Positions 50,144 through 59,200 of a DNA stretch of 64,000 nucleotides are shown here, one piece after another. The notes below the pieces were generated by a model, which saw nothing but the letters and a program-made list of their open reading frames with translations, searched no databases and was not told where the DNA came from. Made by a program: the position numbers and the translations under genes. The DNA is from Candidatus Delongbacteria bacterium (GTDB lineage Bacteria; CAIWAD01): the NCBI GenBank assembly GCA_041675285.1, contig JBAYTZ010000006.1:1-64000 (forward strand), written 5' to 3'. Each line of letters opens with the position of its first letter. The stretch's first letter is position 1.

Positions 50144-50841
50144 GCGGCGCCCTCCGGTTGGTGGGCCATGCCGCGCAGGGTCAGGGCCAGAAAATCGCGC
50201 ACCAGCTCCTCGCGCCCGGGGCCGGGCTCGACCTCGAGCTGCTGGTCCCGCTCCTGCCAAGCGTTGAGCAGGGCTTCCAGGTGCAGGTTGAGCAGGAAGG
50301 CCAGCCGGCCGGCCTCCAGGTCCCCGCGCAGCTCGCCGCGCTCCTGGCCTTCGCGGATCAGCTCCTCCAGGAAGTCCCGGCTGCGGCGGCGCAGAGCCTC
50401 CACTTGCCGGCGACCCAGCGGCACCTGGCTGCCGGGCAGCACGCGAAACCAGATGCGCGCCAACTGGGGCCGCTGCTCGAGGAAGTCCAGGCCCGTGCGG
50501 ACCAGCGCCTCCAGCCGCTGGGCGAAGCTCTCCTGCCGCGTGCGGTCGCGCAGGGCCCGCAGGTCCTCGCGGATGCCGCCCGCGGCCAGCCGCACCAGGG
50601 CGTCGAAGAGCACGGCCTTGCTGGGAAAGTAGGTGAACAGGCTGCCCTTGCTGATGCCGGCCTGGCGGACCACCGTGTTGAGGGAGGCGCCCTCGTAGCC
50701 GTGGCTGGCGAACTCCTCCACCGCGGCCTGCACGACCAGTTCGCGCTTGCCGGCGGGCAGCGAATGCCAGAGGGGTGTGCCCGGACTCTCCCCCGCGGGC
50801 GGCGGGGAAGCGGGATTCGGGAAAGGCAGGGAAACAGGCAT
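50140..50841 (-). CDS. TetR-family transcriptional regulator of the aroF-men operon
   Basis: 233 residues. The N-terminal ~30 are a disordered proline-rich lead; the helix-turn-helix is EEFASHGYEGASLNTVVRQAGISKGSLFTYFPSKAVLFDALV (read in short blocks, about 40-85), typical of TetR regulators. The ligand domain is helical and not assignable. It is the first gene of the run and overlaps aroF by 4 bp. Two abutting TTGACC-N4-GGTCAA-type palindromes lie 10-40 bp upstream of its ATG, consistent with autorepression. The effector is unknown. Confidence 0.92.
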   Translation of the reverse strand: MPVSLPFPNPASPPPAGESPGTPLWHSLPAGKRELVVQAAVEEFASHGYEGASLNTVVRQAGISKGSLFTYFPSKAVLFDALVRLAAGGIREDLRALRDRTRQESFAQRLEALVRTGLDFLEQRPQLARIWFRVLPGSQVPLGRRQVEALRRRSRDFLEELIREGQERGELRGDLEAGRLAFLLNLHLEALLNAWQERDQQLEVEPGPGREELVRDFLALTLRGMAHQPEGAA

Positions 50842-50850
50842 CTCGGCTCC

Positions 50851-50881
50851 TTGACCAAGCGGTCATTGACCACCCGGTCAA
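50851..50881. promoter_or_regulatory. Two abutting TTGACC-N4-GGTCAA operators upstream of tetR
   Basis: TTGACC AAGC GGTCAT (50851-50866) and TTGACC ACCC GGTCAA (50866-50881) share one base and are spaced 15 bp centre to centre. The second is a perfect 16-bp palindrome, the first has one mismatch. The position just upstream of the tetR ATG is typical of TetR autoregulation. Confidence 0.75.
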
Positions 50882-50942
50882 GGTAGCGCGGTCCGGGCCG
50901 CTCTTCAAGACCCGGGCCGGAGGGCCGCGCCAAAAACGAGCG

Positions 50943-50962
50943 AGGGCGCGTCACCGCGCCCT
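50943..50962. terminator. Hairpin in the gap between the propeller gene and tetR
   Basis: AGGGCGCG and CGCGCCCT form a perfect 8-bp stem around TCAC, the same loop as the hairpin at 21507-21530. On the minus strand a T5 run follows after about nine bases. It probably ends transcripts of the secreted beta-propeller gene before the tetR operon promoter. A second, weak hairpin lies at 51134-51146. No gene was found in 50842-51164. Confidence 0.55.
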
Positions 50963-51164
50963 GACTCATCCCCACAAAACGTGGCTTCCCACGGGAAACC
51001 CTGTCTGCCGCAGGCCGCTCCCACGCAGACCGGTCGGCTCCCACACCGACGCCAGAGGAGAATGCAGACACCGTGCCAAGTGCGAGTCAGTTGACCGGCA
51101 ACCACTTATCCCATTTGCCGTCCGAGGGAAATGCCCCGCTTCGGGGGAAAGGCCCCGCCTGGGT

Positions 51165-53150
51165 TCAATTCCCCCACTCCAGCGGCCAGCGCAGCGTCTG
51201 GCTGGAACGGAGGCGCCCGTCGGCCTCCAGCTCGCTCAGGAAATAGCAGCCCGCCGCCCGCGCTCCCAGTTCCAGCCGCGCCCGGCCGGCCTGCACGGGC
51301 ACGCGAGCCAGTTGCCGACCGAGCAGATCGTGCAGGACCAGGACCGCCGGGGCCCGGCCCGCGTCGGGCCAGTTCAGCACCAGGGCCCGGGCCTCCTGGC
51401 GCAAGGCCGGTCCAGCGGCCCGCGCGGCCAGCCGGGCAGGCCGGTCGGGCGGCAGCGGGTCCGCCAGCGCGGGCAGGGCCAGATCCAGCCAGCCTGCGGC
51501 ACCCGTCACGCGCAGGCTGTCCCGGGCCAGCCGCAGGGCGCCGGTGAGCGGCAGGTCGCGGCGCCACTCCTCGCGGACGGGCAGGTTGTCCCAGAGCCGG
51601 TACTGACGCAGGCAGCCGGCTTCGTCCAGGGTCAGGAGCCGGTCCGCCCCCCGCGCACAGGCCCAGCGGGCCCCGGGCAGTTCCAACGCCGGCTCCGTCT
51701 CCTCCCAGTGGCCGGCTCCGCAACTCCAGACCCGCACGTGGTCGGGCTGCAGCAGGAAGAGCCGGTCCTCCAGGAGCAGCAGGCCAGTCAGCTCCGGCGG
51801 CGCGGCCCGCCCGTCCACCAGGCGCGGCGCGGCGGGATTCCAGCGCTCCAGCAGCCAGATCCGGCCCCCGGCCCAGGCCGCCGCCCAGAGCGGCGCGGCG
51901 CTCAGGCTCTGGCAGCCCGCCAGGGGCAGCGCGTGCAGCTCGCGCGGCGGCGAGTCCTCCGTGGAGAGAGTGTGAAGCCCCGCGCTGTCCGCCACCAGCA
52001 CGTGGTCCTCCAGGGGGGCGGCGCAGCGCAGGCCCGGAGCCGGCCAACCGCCCAGCGACCCGCCCTCGTCCGCGTAGGCCCAGAGGCCCTCGGCGTCCAG
52101 CAGCAGCGGACCGGCTCCGGCGGGCAGCAGGCCGCGCGGCCCCCGGGCCTGCCGCACCCGGTCCCAGCGCCCGCCCACCCGCCGCTCCAACCCGCCGTCC
52201 GCGGCCAGCCGCCAATCGGAGGTCCAGCGCGGCAGGCGATCCAGCAGAGCGGGAGGCCGCTCCAGTTCCAGCTCCCCGCGCCAACCCGCCGGTCCCGGCC
52301 GCCACCAGCCGCGCTGCCGGGCATCCTGGCGCAGACTCAGGTCCGGCTGCACGGGCAGCCACTGCGCCCCGGCCTCCGGAGCGGGCAGCACGGCCCGGGG
52401 CTCCACGTCCCGCTCCCAGAGCCACCAGCCCCCCGCCACGTCCTGCAGCCAGAGGCCGGCGGGCGTGGCCCGCAGCCGGCGCCAGCACGGCCACTCGGGT
52501 CGCCCGCCGGACGCCCCATCGAAGACCGGCGGATGCCCGCCGTCGTCGTCCAGCCAGCGCAGCCGGCCGCCGGGGTCCAGCCCCAGCAGGCGGTCCTGGC
52601 GCGGGCACCAGTCGCGCCAGTCCGCCGGAAGCTCCGCCACGGGGCGCAGTCCGCCGCCGCCCAGGCGCCAGATCCGCCCGCCCAGCCGCAGCCAGGGGCG
52701 GCCCTCCGCCACGCGCAATTCGCGCGCCCCCGGCTCGCCGGGCAGGGGAATCAGTTCCAGGATCTCCGGTGAGGAGAGCCCGTGCAGGGCCACGCGGCGC
52801 AGGCTGGCGGCGCCCAGCAGCCAGCAGGCGGCGGGTCCGGCGGCTTCCGCGGCCAGACAGAGCCGGTCCGCCTGCCAGATCTGGGGCGAGGCCGCGGCCA
52901 GGCCGGCCAGCCGGCCGTCCGCCAGCACGGCCCAGGGCCCCGCCGGGGTTGGAATCACAGCCACCACGCCGGCCGGAAACCCCTCTTCGTGCGCTGCGTC
53001 GGTGGTGCCCGTCGCCAGCCAGACGTGGTGCGCGCCCCAGGCCGCCCGGCCGCCCGGCCAGACAACGGCTCCCTGCCAGTCCTCCGAGAAATGCAGCGCC
53101 GCCTGCACGCGCAGGATCAGCAGCAGCAGTCCGACCACTCCGTGTTTCAT
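51165..53150 (-). CDS. Secreted beta-propeller-like protein with C-terminal sorting-type module
   Basis: 661 residues, no family recognised. A signal peptide (about 1-19, MKHGVVGLLLLILRVQAALH) leads to a long tryptophan/leucine-rich region with repeated strand-turn units (RIWLLERW, RLFLLQPDHVRVWSCGAGHW, DRLLTLDEAGCLRQYRLWD) that look like WD/Kelch-type propeller blades. The last ~75 residues (VLHDLLGRQLARVPVQAGRARLELG..GCYFL) resemble the FlgD-Ig/T9SS sorting module. Probably exported and surface-attached. It is alone between ComEC (73 bp upstream) and a terminator. Confidence 0.7.
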   Translation of the reverse strand: MKHGVVGLLLLILRVQAALHFSEDWQGAVVWPGGRAAWGAHHVWLATGTTDAAHEEGFPAGVVAVIPTPAGPWAVLADGRLAGLAAASPQIWQADRLCLAAEAAGPAACWLLGAASLRRVALHGLSSPEILELIPLPGEPGARELRVAEGRPWLRLGGRIWRLGGGGLRPVAELPADWRDWCPRQDRLLGLDPGGRLRWLDDDGGHPPVFDGASGGRPEWPCWRRLRATPAGLWLQDVAGGWWLWERDVEPRAVLPAPEAGAQWLPVQPDLSLRQDARQRGWWRPGPAGWRGELELERPPALLDRLPRWTSDWRLAADGGLERRVGGRWDRVRQARGPRGLLPAGAGPLLLDAEGLWAYADEGGSLGGWPAPGLRCAAPLEDHVLVADSAGLHTLSTEDSPPRELHALPLAGCQSLSAAPLWAAAWAGGRIWLLERWNPAAPRLVDGRAAPPELTGLLLLEDRLFLLQPDHVRVWSCGAGHWEETEPALELPGARWACARGADRLLTLDEAGCLRQYRLWDNLPVREEWRRDLPLTGALRLARDSLRVTGAAGWLDLALPALADPLPPDRPARLAARAAGPALRQEARALVLNWPDAGRAPAVLVLHDLLGRQLARVPVQAGRARLELGARAAGCYFLSELEADGRLRSSQTLRWPLEWGN

Positions 53151-53223
53151 GTCGTCTCCCTATCCGTGAATCCAGGACTGCGGTTGGCGCCCGGGAGGAT
53201 CCGGCGGAGCGGGATGCGCGCAG

Positions 53224-55662
53224 CTAGGGAGGGCCGGCGGCCGGCTGCCAGCGCAGGCGGGGCCGCGGCAGCGCCCGTGCCGGCCGGGCCGCGTCCGCTT
53301 CCAGTCCCTGCCAGAGCCAGCCCTGTTCATCGGTGCGCCAGCTCGCCACGCCCCGCTCGGACAGGCGCGCCAGGATCGTCGGGTGGGGATGGCCGTAGCG
53401 GTTGCCCCGGCCGCAGGAGATCCAGGCCCGGCGGGGAGCCACCGCCGCCAGCAACTCCGGGCTGCTGGAGCCGCGCGACCCGTGGTGGCCCAGCTTGAGC
53501 GTGCCGGCCCGCCACCAGGGGCCCCAGTCCGCCAGGCGCCGCTCCTCCTCGTGACCCATGTCGCCGGTGAAGAGCAGAGTGTCCCGGGGTGTCTCGAGCC
53601 GCAGCACGATGCTGCGCTCGTTGCCTTCCAGCCCCTGGGTCGGCGGCGGCGGACCCAGCACGCCCAGCCGCCAGCCCGGCTCCAGTTGCAGCCACTGGCC
53701 GGGACGCGCCTCCACCAGCGGCAGCGACTGACGCTCCAACTGCGCACGCAGACGGTCCTGGGGCGCATTGGCCTTCCACTCGCCGTTCCAGAGCACGCGC
53801 CGCACGGGGATCTCCGCCAGCAGGCCGGCCGCGCCCCCCAGGTGGTCCTGGTCCGGATGCGTGAGCACAAGCCAGTCCAGCGGGCCGGCGTGCAGGCGGC
53901 CCAGCGCCCGGGCCAGTTCCGCGCCCCGGCGGTCCGGCGTGAAGGGATTGGACCAGCCCGCGTCCACCAGCACGGCCCGTCCGGCGGGGCTGCGCACCAG
54001 GAGCGCGTCCCCCTGCCCCACGTCCAGCAGGCAGACGGCGGAACGGGGCCGGTCCAGCGCGGGCAGCAGGTCGGCCGCCGCCAGGGTCAGGCCCGCCGCC
54101 AGGGGCCAGCTCCAGCGGCACCGGGCGCCCGGCCAGAGCAGCGCGGCCAGGGCCAGACCCAGCAGCAGCAGTTGCAGGGGGTGCGGATCCCAGCTCAGGC
54201 TGAGCACGGGCGTGCGCCGGGCCAGCCAGACGATCAGACCCGCCAGGACCTCGTTCAGCGCGCCCAGCGGCTCGCCGGGCAGGGGCAGCCAGAGGTGGAG
54301 AAAGCCGCCCACGGTCAACGCGGACGAGAGCGGCACGGCGGCCAGGTTGAGCAGCACGCCGCTCAGGGGCAGCACGCCGAAACAGGCCAGCTGGGTGAGC
54401 AGCGTGCCGGCCTGGGCGGCCAGGGTCACGCGCAGGGCGGTGGCCAGGGCGCGCAGCCCGCGCCGCAGCCGGCCGGCCACCGGCGGGGCGCCGGCGCCCA
54501 TTCCCAGCAGCAGGCCGGCCACCGCGCCGTAACTCATCTGGAAGCCCGGGCGGACCAGCTCGCCCGGATCCAGCCAGAGCGCGCAGGTGGCCGCCAAGGC
54601 CAGCACGGAGAGTCCGCCCAGCGGACGGCCCAGGCGGCGCGCGGCCAGCAGCAGCAGGGCCATGCCCACGGCCCGCTCCACCGAGACCTGGTTGCCGGCC
54701 AGGGGCACGTAGAGTCCGAGCAGGCCGGCCAGCAGCAGGTCGCGCACGAGGCCCGGCACCGGCAGCGGGCCCAGGCCCTGGCCCAACGTGAGGGCCAGCA
54801 CGCCCACGTTCAGGCCCGAGACGGCCAGCAGGTGGGCCAGCCCCGTCGCCTGCCAGACGGCGACGTCGTAAGGCGGCAGCCAGGCGGTTTCCCCCAGCAG
54901 CACGGCCACCAACCAGGGACCGCCTGTGCCCGAACCGCAGAGCAGGCGGCGCGCGCACCAGGCCCGCAGCCGCGCACTCCAGCCCGGCGGGGCGACGGGC
55001 GGGGCACCGGCCACCGCGCGCAGCAGGACGCGCGTGGTGTCCAGTCCCAGCCGGCCACAGCGCCCGCGGCTCCAGCCCTGGGCGCGGCGATCGGGGGCGT
55101 GGGGCGCCGGGGGCGGCCGGAAAGGCTCCCAGAGCGGCTCGTCGTGCCCGGGCCGACGCACCAGCAGCCACGCGCCCGCGGAGCGCAGGGGCGGGCAGCG
55201 TCTCTCCCGCGGCCAGACCTCCAACCGCCCGGGCAGGGCCTGCCAGCCCGAGTCCCGGCAGGCCCAGGCCGCGCAGACCAGCGGACGGTGCAGGGGTGGC
55301 CCGTCCTCCGATTGCCGGCGCAGCTCGCTTAAGGATTCGCCGCCGTCGACCAGCGGACGCAGCAGCAGGGCCGCGCTCTGGGATCCGTCGGCCCGCGGAG
55401 CGGGCGCAGCGGAGGGCGGACGCGAATCCCCGCTCGGCGTGCCGTGGGTCAGCCAGAAGAGCAGGAGCAGGGCCAGGCCGAGCCGCAGGCTGCCCGCGCC
55501 GCGCCGCAGGTTGGGAGCCAGCAGCAGGACGGGCAGCACCAGCCAGGCCCCGGGCGGCGGGGCGGGCAGCACGCGCCAGAGCAGCGCCCCGGCCAGCGTC
55601 CCGCCCAACAACCAGGCGTGCACGCGGGGCAGGTGCGGACGCTCCGGCCGCGGCTCAGACAT
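53224..55662 (-). CDS. comEC: ComEC/Rec2 DNA-uptake channel protein
   Basis: 812-residue polytopic inner-membrane protein that carries single-stranded DNA into the cytoplasm in natural competence. The N-terminal part has helices, an OB-like region and the competence domain (HLLAVSGLNVGVLAL; PLAGNQVSVERAVGMALLLLAAR). The C-terminal metallo-beta-lactamase-like domain has LLDVGQGDALLVRSPAGRAVLVDAG, LTHPDQDHLGG and LFTGDMGHEEER, and KLGHHGSRGSS. All three domains are intact. ATG at 55662 overlaps yraN by 8 bp. ComF is also in the window, so competence genes are present. Confidence 0.94.
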   Translation of the reverse strand: MSEPRPERPHLPRVHAWLLGGTLAGALLWRVLPAPPPGAWLVLPVLLLAPNLRRGAGSLRLGLALLLLFWLTHGTPSGDSRPPSAAPAPRADGSQSAALLLRPLVDGGESLSELRRQSEDGPPLHRPLVCAAWACRDSGWQALPGRLEVWPRERRCPPLRSAGAWLLVRRPGHDEPLWEPFRPPPAPHAPDRRAQGWSRGRCGRLGLDTTRVLLRAVAGAPPVAPPGWSARLRAWCARRLLCGSGTGGPWLVAVLLGETAWLPPYDVAVWQATGLAHLLAVSGLNVGVLALTLGQGLGPLPVPGLVRDLLLAGLLGLYVPLAGNQVSVERAVGMALLLLAARRLGRPLGGLSVLALAATCALWLDPGELVRPGFQMSYGAVAGLLLGMGAGAPPVAGRLRRGLRALATALRVTLAAQAGTLLTQLACFGVLPLSGVLLNLAAVPLSSALTVGGFLHLWLPLPGEPLGALNEVLAGLIVWLARRTPVLSLSWDPHPLQLLLLGLALAALLWPGARCRWSWPLAAGLTLAAADLLPALDRPRSAVCLLDVGQGDALLVRSPAGRAVLVDAGWSNPFTPDRRGAELARALGRLHAGPLDWLVLTHPDQDHLGGAAGLLAEIPVRRVLWNGEWKANAPQDRLRAQLERQSLPLVEARPGQWLQLEPGWRLGVLGPPPPTQGLEGNERSIVLRLETPRDTLLFTGDMGHEEERRLADWGPWWRAGTLKLGHHGSRGSSSPELLAAVAPRRAWISCGRGNRYGHPHPTILARLSERGVASWRTDEQGWLWQGLEADAARPARALPRPRLRWQPAAGPP

Positions 55663-56095
55663 CCGCCCCACCCTCCCAGCGCAGCTCGGGCGGACAGAGA
55701 TCCTCCAGGAAGTGGAGCTGCGGACCCTGGGGGTCCAGCTGCACGAGCAGCACGTCCACGCGACAGTGGGTCGGCCGGCCGGGGCCGCCCTCCAGCCAGC
55801 CCGAGCGGGCCAGGGTCTTGAGCAGCAGGCGCAGTTTGCGCTCGTCCACGCGCTCCAGCAGCAGCTCCAGCGGCCCGCGCCCGCACTTCACCTCCACCAC
55901 GTGCAGGACGCCGTCCCGCTCGGCCAGCAGGTCCACTTCGCCGGCCTGGCGGCGCCGCAGGTTGCGTTTGAGAATCCGGAAGCCGCGCGCCTCCAGCCAG
56001 TCGGCGGCCAGGTCCTCCCCCCGCTGGCCCCGGCGCCGGCAGCATTCCATTCCGTCCAGCATCCCCTGCTGCGCCGCGCCCGGTCGTCTGGCCAT
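55655..56095 (-). CDS. yraN: YraN/UPF0102-family nuclease-fold protein
   Basis: 146 residues of the UPF0102 family, which has a restriction-endonuclease-like fold. The family block is RGEDLAADWLEARGFRILKRNLR followed by GEVDLLAERDGVLHVVEVKCG, with the D..E.K acidic/lysine triad. Its biological role is not established; it is often near rnhB or competence genes. AGGAG precedes the chosen ATG, and it overlaps comEC by 8 bp, which suggests a link with DNA uptake or processing. Confidence 0.9.
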   Translation of the reverse strand: MARRPGAAQQGMLDGMECCRRRGQRGEDLAADWLEARGFRILKRNLRRRQAGEVDLLAERDGVLHVVEVKCGRGPLELLLERVDERKLRLLLKTLARSGWLEGGPGRPTHCRVDVLLVQLDPQGPQLHFLEDLCPPELRWEGGADV

Positions 56096-56160
56096 GGTCC
56101 CGCTCCTTGTCTTCGTGGAGGGGTCCCAACGGCCGCGCCGGGGCCGGGGTTGCAGCAAGG

Positions 56161-56192
56161 AAAACGGGCCGGCGGAAAATCCGTCGGCCCGT
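56161..56192 (-). terminator. Terminator after the giant secreted-protein gene
   Basis: ACGGGCCG (56164-56171) pairs with CGGCCCGT (56185-56192), with an inner GGA/TCC pairing, 24 bp past the 56216 stop. On the minus strand the stem is followed by TTTTCC. It separates the giant gene from yraN-comEC. Confidence 0.7.
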
Positions 56193-56215
56193 CCAGGGAT
56201 CAGGTCAGGCTGGGC

Positions 56216-59200
56216 TCAGGGCCGCGCGGGCGGCGGCGGCGGGGGCGGGGCCTGGACAGTCAGCCGCTGCACGGCCGAGCGGGTCTGCAGGCCGCCGGGA
56301 TCGCTGGCCAGCACGCTCCAGCGCCAGACGCCGGGCTCCAGCTCCACGCTGGCCGTGCCGCCGGACACTGGCACGCGACGCTCACCGGCAGGGCCTTCCA
56401 GCACCAGCTCGTGGCGGACGGATTCCCCCGGATCGGGATCGCGGGCTTCCGTCCAGCGGAAGGTCAGCGAACCTGGCGCCACCTGGCTGCCGTCCTTGGG
56501 CGTCAGCCCGCCCGGCGTGCCCGGCGCCTCGGCCCGGGCGTTCAGCACGTATTCCTCCACGGGCGTCCAGTCGCTGCTCTTGCCGTCCTGGTCCACCACC
56601 CGGGCGCGCACGAAGCGCCGGCCGTTTTCCTTCAGCGCCAGCGGGGCCGACCCCGCCGCCGCGTCCACCTTCTGGCTCAGCGGCGCCTCCCGGAAGCCCG
56701 CGTCCGCCGCGCTGTTCAGCTCCACCTGCAGGCGCTGGGGACGGCGGTCGGGGTCCTGGGGCGCGTCCCAGCCCAGCACCACGGGCGCGCTCTGCAGGCC
56801 GCCCGCCGGGCTCAGCCGGCCGCTCCAGCGCGGCGCCTCGTTCACGGCGTCCCAGACGCCGTTCCAGCTCTCCGACCAGGGTCCCGTCAGGCCGTGGGGA
56901 TCCCGGGCGCGCACCCGGAACCAGACCTCGCCGTTCTCCGGCAGGCCGCTGAGCTGCGCCAGGGGCAGGCGCAGGCCCGGCACCTCCTTGACGGCCCCGT
57001 CGCTGAACGAGCGGGTGCTCGACCAGGCCAGTTCGTAGACCAGCCGGTCCGCCGGATCGGGATCCGCGGACTCCGTCCAGGCCAGGGCGTCGGTCGAACC
57101 CAGCAGCTGGCCGGCGCGCCCACTCAGGCTGACGGGGCCCGGCCGGCTGTCCACCGTGAAGCGCAGGGGCAGCGAACTGGCTTCGAGTCCCGTTTCGTCC
57201 AGGGCCGTCACGGTCAGGCGCAGCTCCTGGTCGTTCTGCAGGGCCTGGGTGAGCCGCAGCGCGGTCTCCGATGTCTCCTTCTTCTGCAGCAGGGCGCCGT
57301 TGCCGTCCTCGAGGGTGACCCGGTAGCGCACCTGCGCGTCCAGATCGGGATCGGCGCAGGCGCTCCAGGCCACCTGCAGGCCGCTCAGGTCATAGAGCTT
57401 CTGGCCCGCGCCAGGCGTGCGCAGCTGCGGCACGGCGGGCGGTTCGTCTTGCAGGTTGACAGCCAGGACCAGCGGCGCGCTCCAGGGGCCGGGCGTGCCC
57501 TGGTCGTCCAGGCAGCGCAGGCGCAGGTGCCAGCGGGCGTTGTCGCCCAGGGTCAGGCCGCTCACCGCCCGCTCGCCGGCCGGGACCCGCTGGGTGGCGG
57601 CATTCTGGAAGTTCGCCGCCGTGGCCAGCTGAAGTTCGTGCCAGAGGTTGGCGGGGGGATCGCTGTGGTCGGGATCCGTGCCCGGCGTGAAGGCCAGGCT
57701 GGGCCGGTCCGTGCGCAGGGCCCCGCCCTGGCCCAGCTCCGCGGTGAAAACCGGCGCGCTGGGGGCGTTGTTGGCGCGGTTGAACCAGAAGCGGCCCGCT
57801 GTGGACGTGGACTCCAGCCCGTGGGGATCACGCGCCGTGACGGTCCAGCGCAGTTCCTGATCCTCGGGCAGACGCTCCACGCCCGGCAGGCGGCCGAGGG
57901 CCAGCTGGGTGGCGGTCAGGCCCGGCGCCTGGGCCAGGGCCTTGCCCGCCGCATCCTGGATCTCCACGCGGTAGCTCAGGCGGTCGGCGGGATCCGGATC
58001 CTGGGCGGCCGACCAGCTCAGCAGGTCCGGCAGGCCCAGCTCGTCTTTCTCCACCCGGGGCTCAGGCGCGCTGGGATGGCTGTCCACGCTCACCCGGCGG
58101 GCGGGCAGGCCGGCCTCCAGCCCGCTCTCATCCTTGACGCTGACCTTCAGCAGGTAGTCGGAGCGGCTGGCGAGGGCCGCCTTGGCCGTGGCGCGGGTCT
58201 CGCTGGTCTGACCCTGGGCCAGCACCTGGGCAGGCTGCGCGGCGGAGAGCAGCTGCCACGAGTAGGTCAGCCGGGCGTCCACGTCGGGATCCGTCGCGGC
58301 CTGCCAGGCCAGCTCCAGCTGGTCCAGTTTGAAGAGCCGGGCGCCCTCGGCGGGCTCCAGCCAGGCCAGCCCGGCGGGGGCCTCGTCCGCCTGGTTGAAC
58401 ACGAACTGGCGTGCCGCGCTCCAGCCGCTGGCGCTGCCCTCGTTGTCCAGGGCCTGCACGCGCCAGTACCAGCGCGCGTTGTCGGCGATCCGACCCGTCG
58501 GCAGCCATTCGGTGCGGCCGGTGAGGCGCTCCTCCAGCAGCCGGCCCTGGAAGCCCGGGTCTTGGGAGAGCTGCACGACGTAGGACAGGCTGCTGGCGGG
58601 ATCGCTGTGGTCGGGATCCGTCGCCGCGCTCCAGCTCAAGGTGGGCTCCTGGCGCTGGAGGGCCTTGTCGGCCGGCGCCTGCAGGACCACGGGCCCCGGC
58701 GCGCTATTGGAGCGGTTGTACCAGAAGGTGGCGGGCTCCGACCACTCGGAGGCCACGCCGTGGTTGTCCAGCGCGCGCAGGCGCCAGCTGTGGGCCTTGT
58801 CCTCCGCCAGCAGGCGGCTCTCGCTCCACGCCTCCAGCGACTGGCTGGCCAGGTCCGGGCCCTGCAGGTTCTTCAGGTGGAAGAGCGGCTTGGCGAACTC
58901 GCCGCCCTGGGCGATGGCCTGGATCTCGTAGACCAACCGGTCCTGGGGCCAGGGATCCTGGCTGGGCGTGAAGCGCGGCGTCTGGTCGGCCCGCGCCTCC
59001 TCGCCCCCGCTGGGGAAGAGGATCACGGGCGTGGAGGGCGTGGAATCCGGCAGCAGGCGCAGGGCGCGCCGGCTGCGCGTGGTGCGCCCGGTGTTGTCCT
59101 TGGCCTCCACGGCCCACCAGAGGGGCACGCGGTTGGGGAACTCGTCCTTCAGGCGCAGGGCCAGTCCGACGCCCGCCGGCACGCGCTTCGGTTCGCGCAG

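Noticed and set aside
50842..51164. Possible gene or tRNA in the 323-bp gap upstream of tetR
   Set aside because: No cloverleaf or credible frame with a binding site was seen. The gap holds operators and hairpins.
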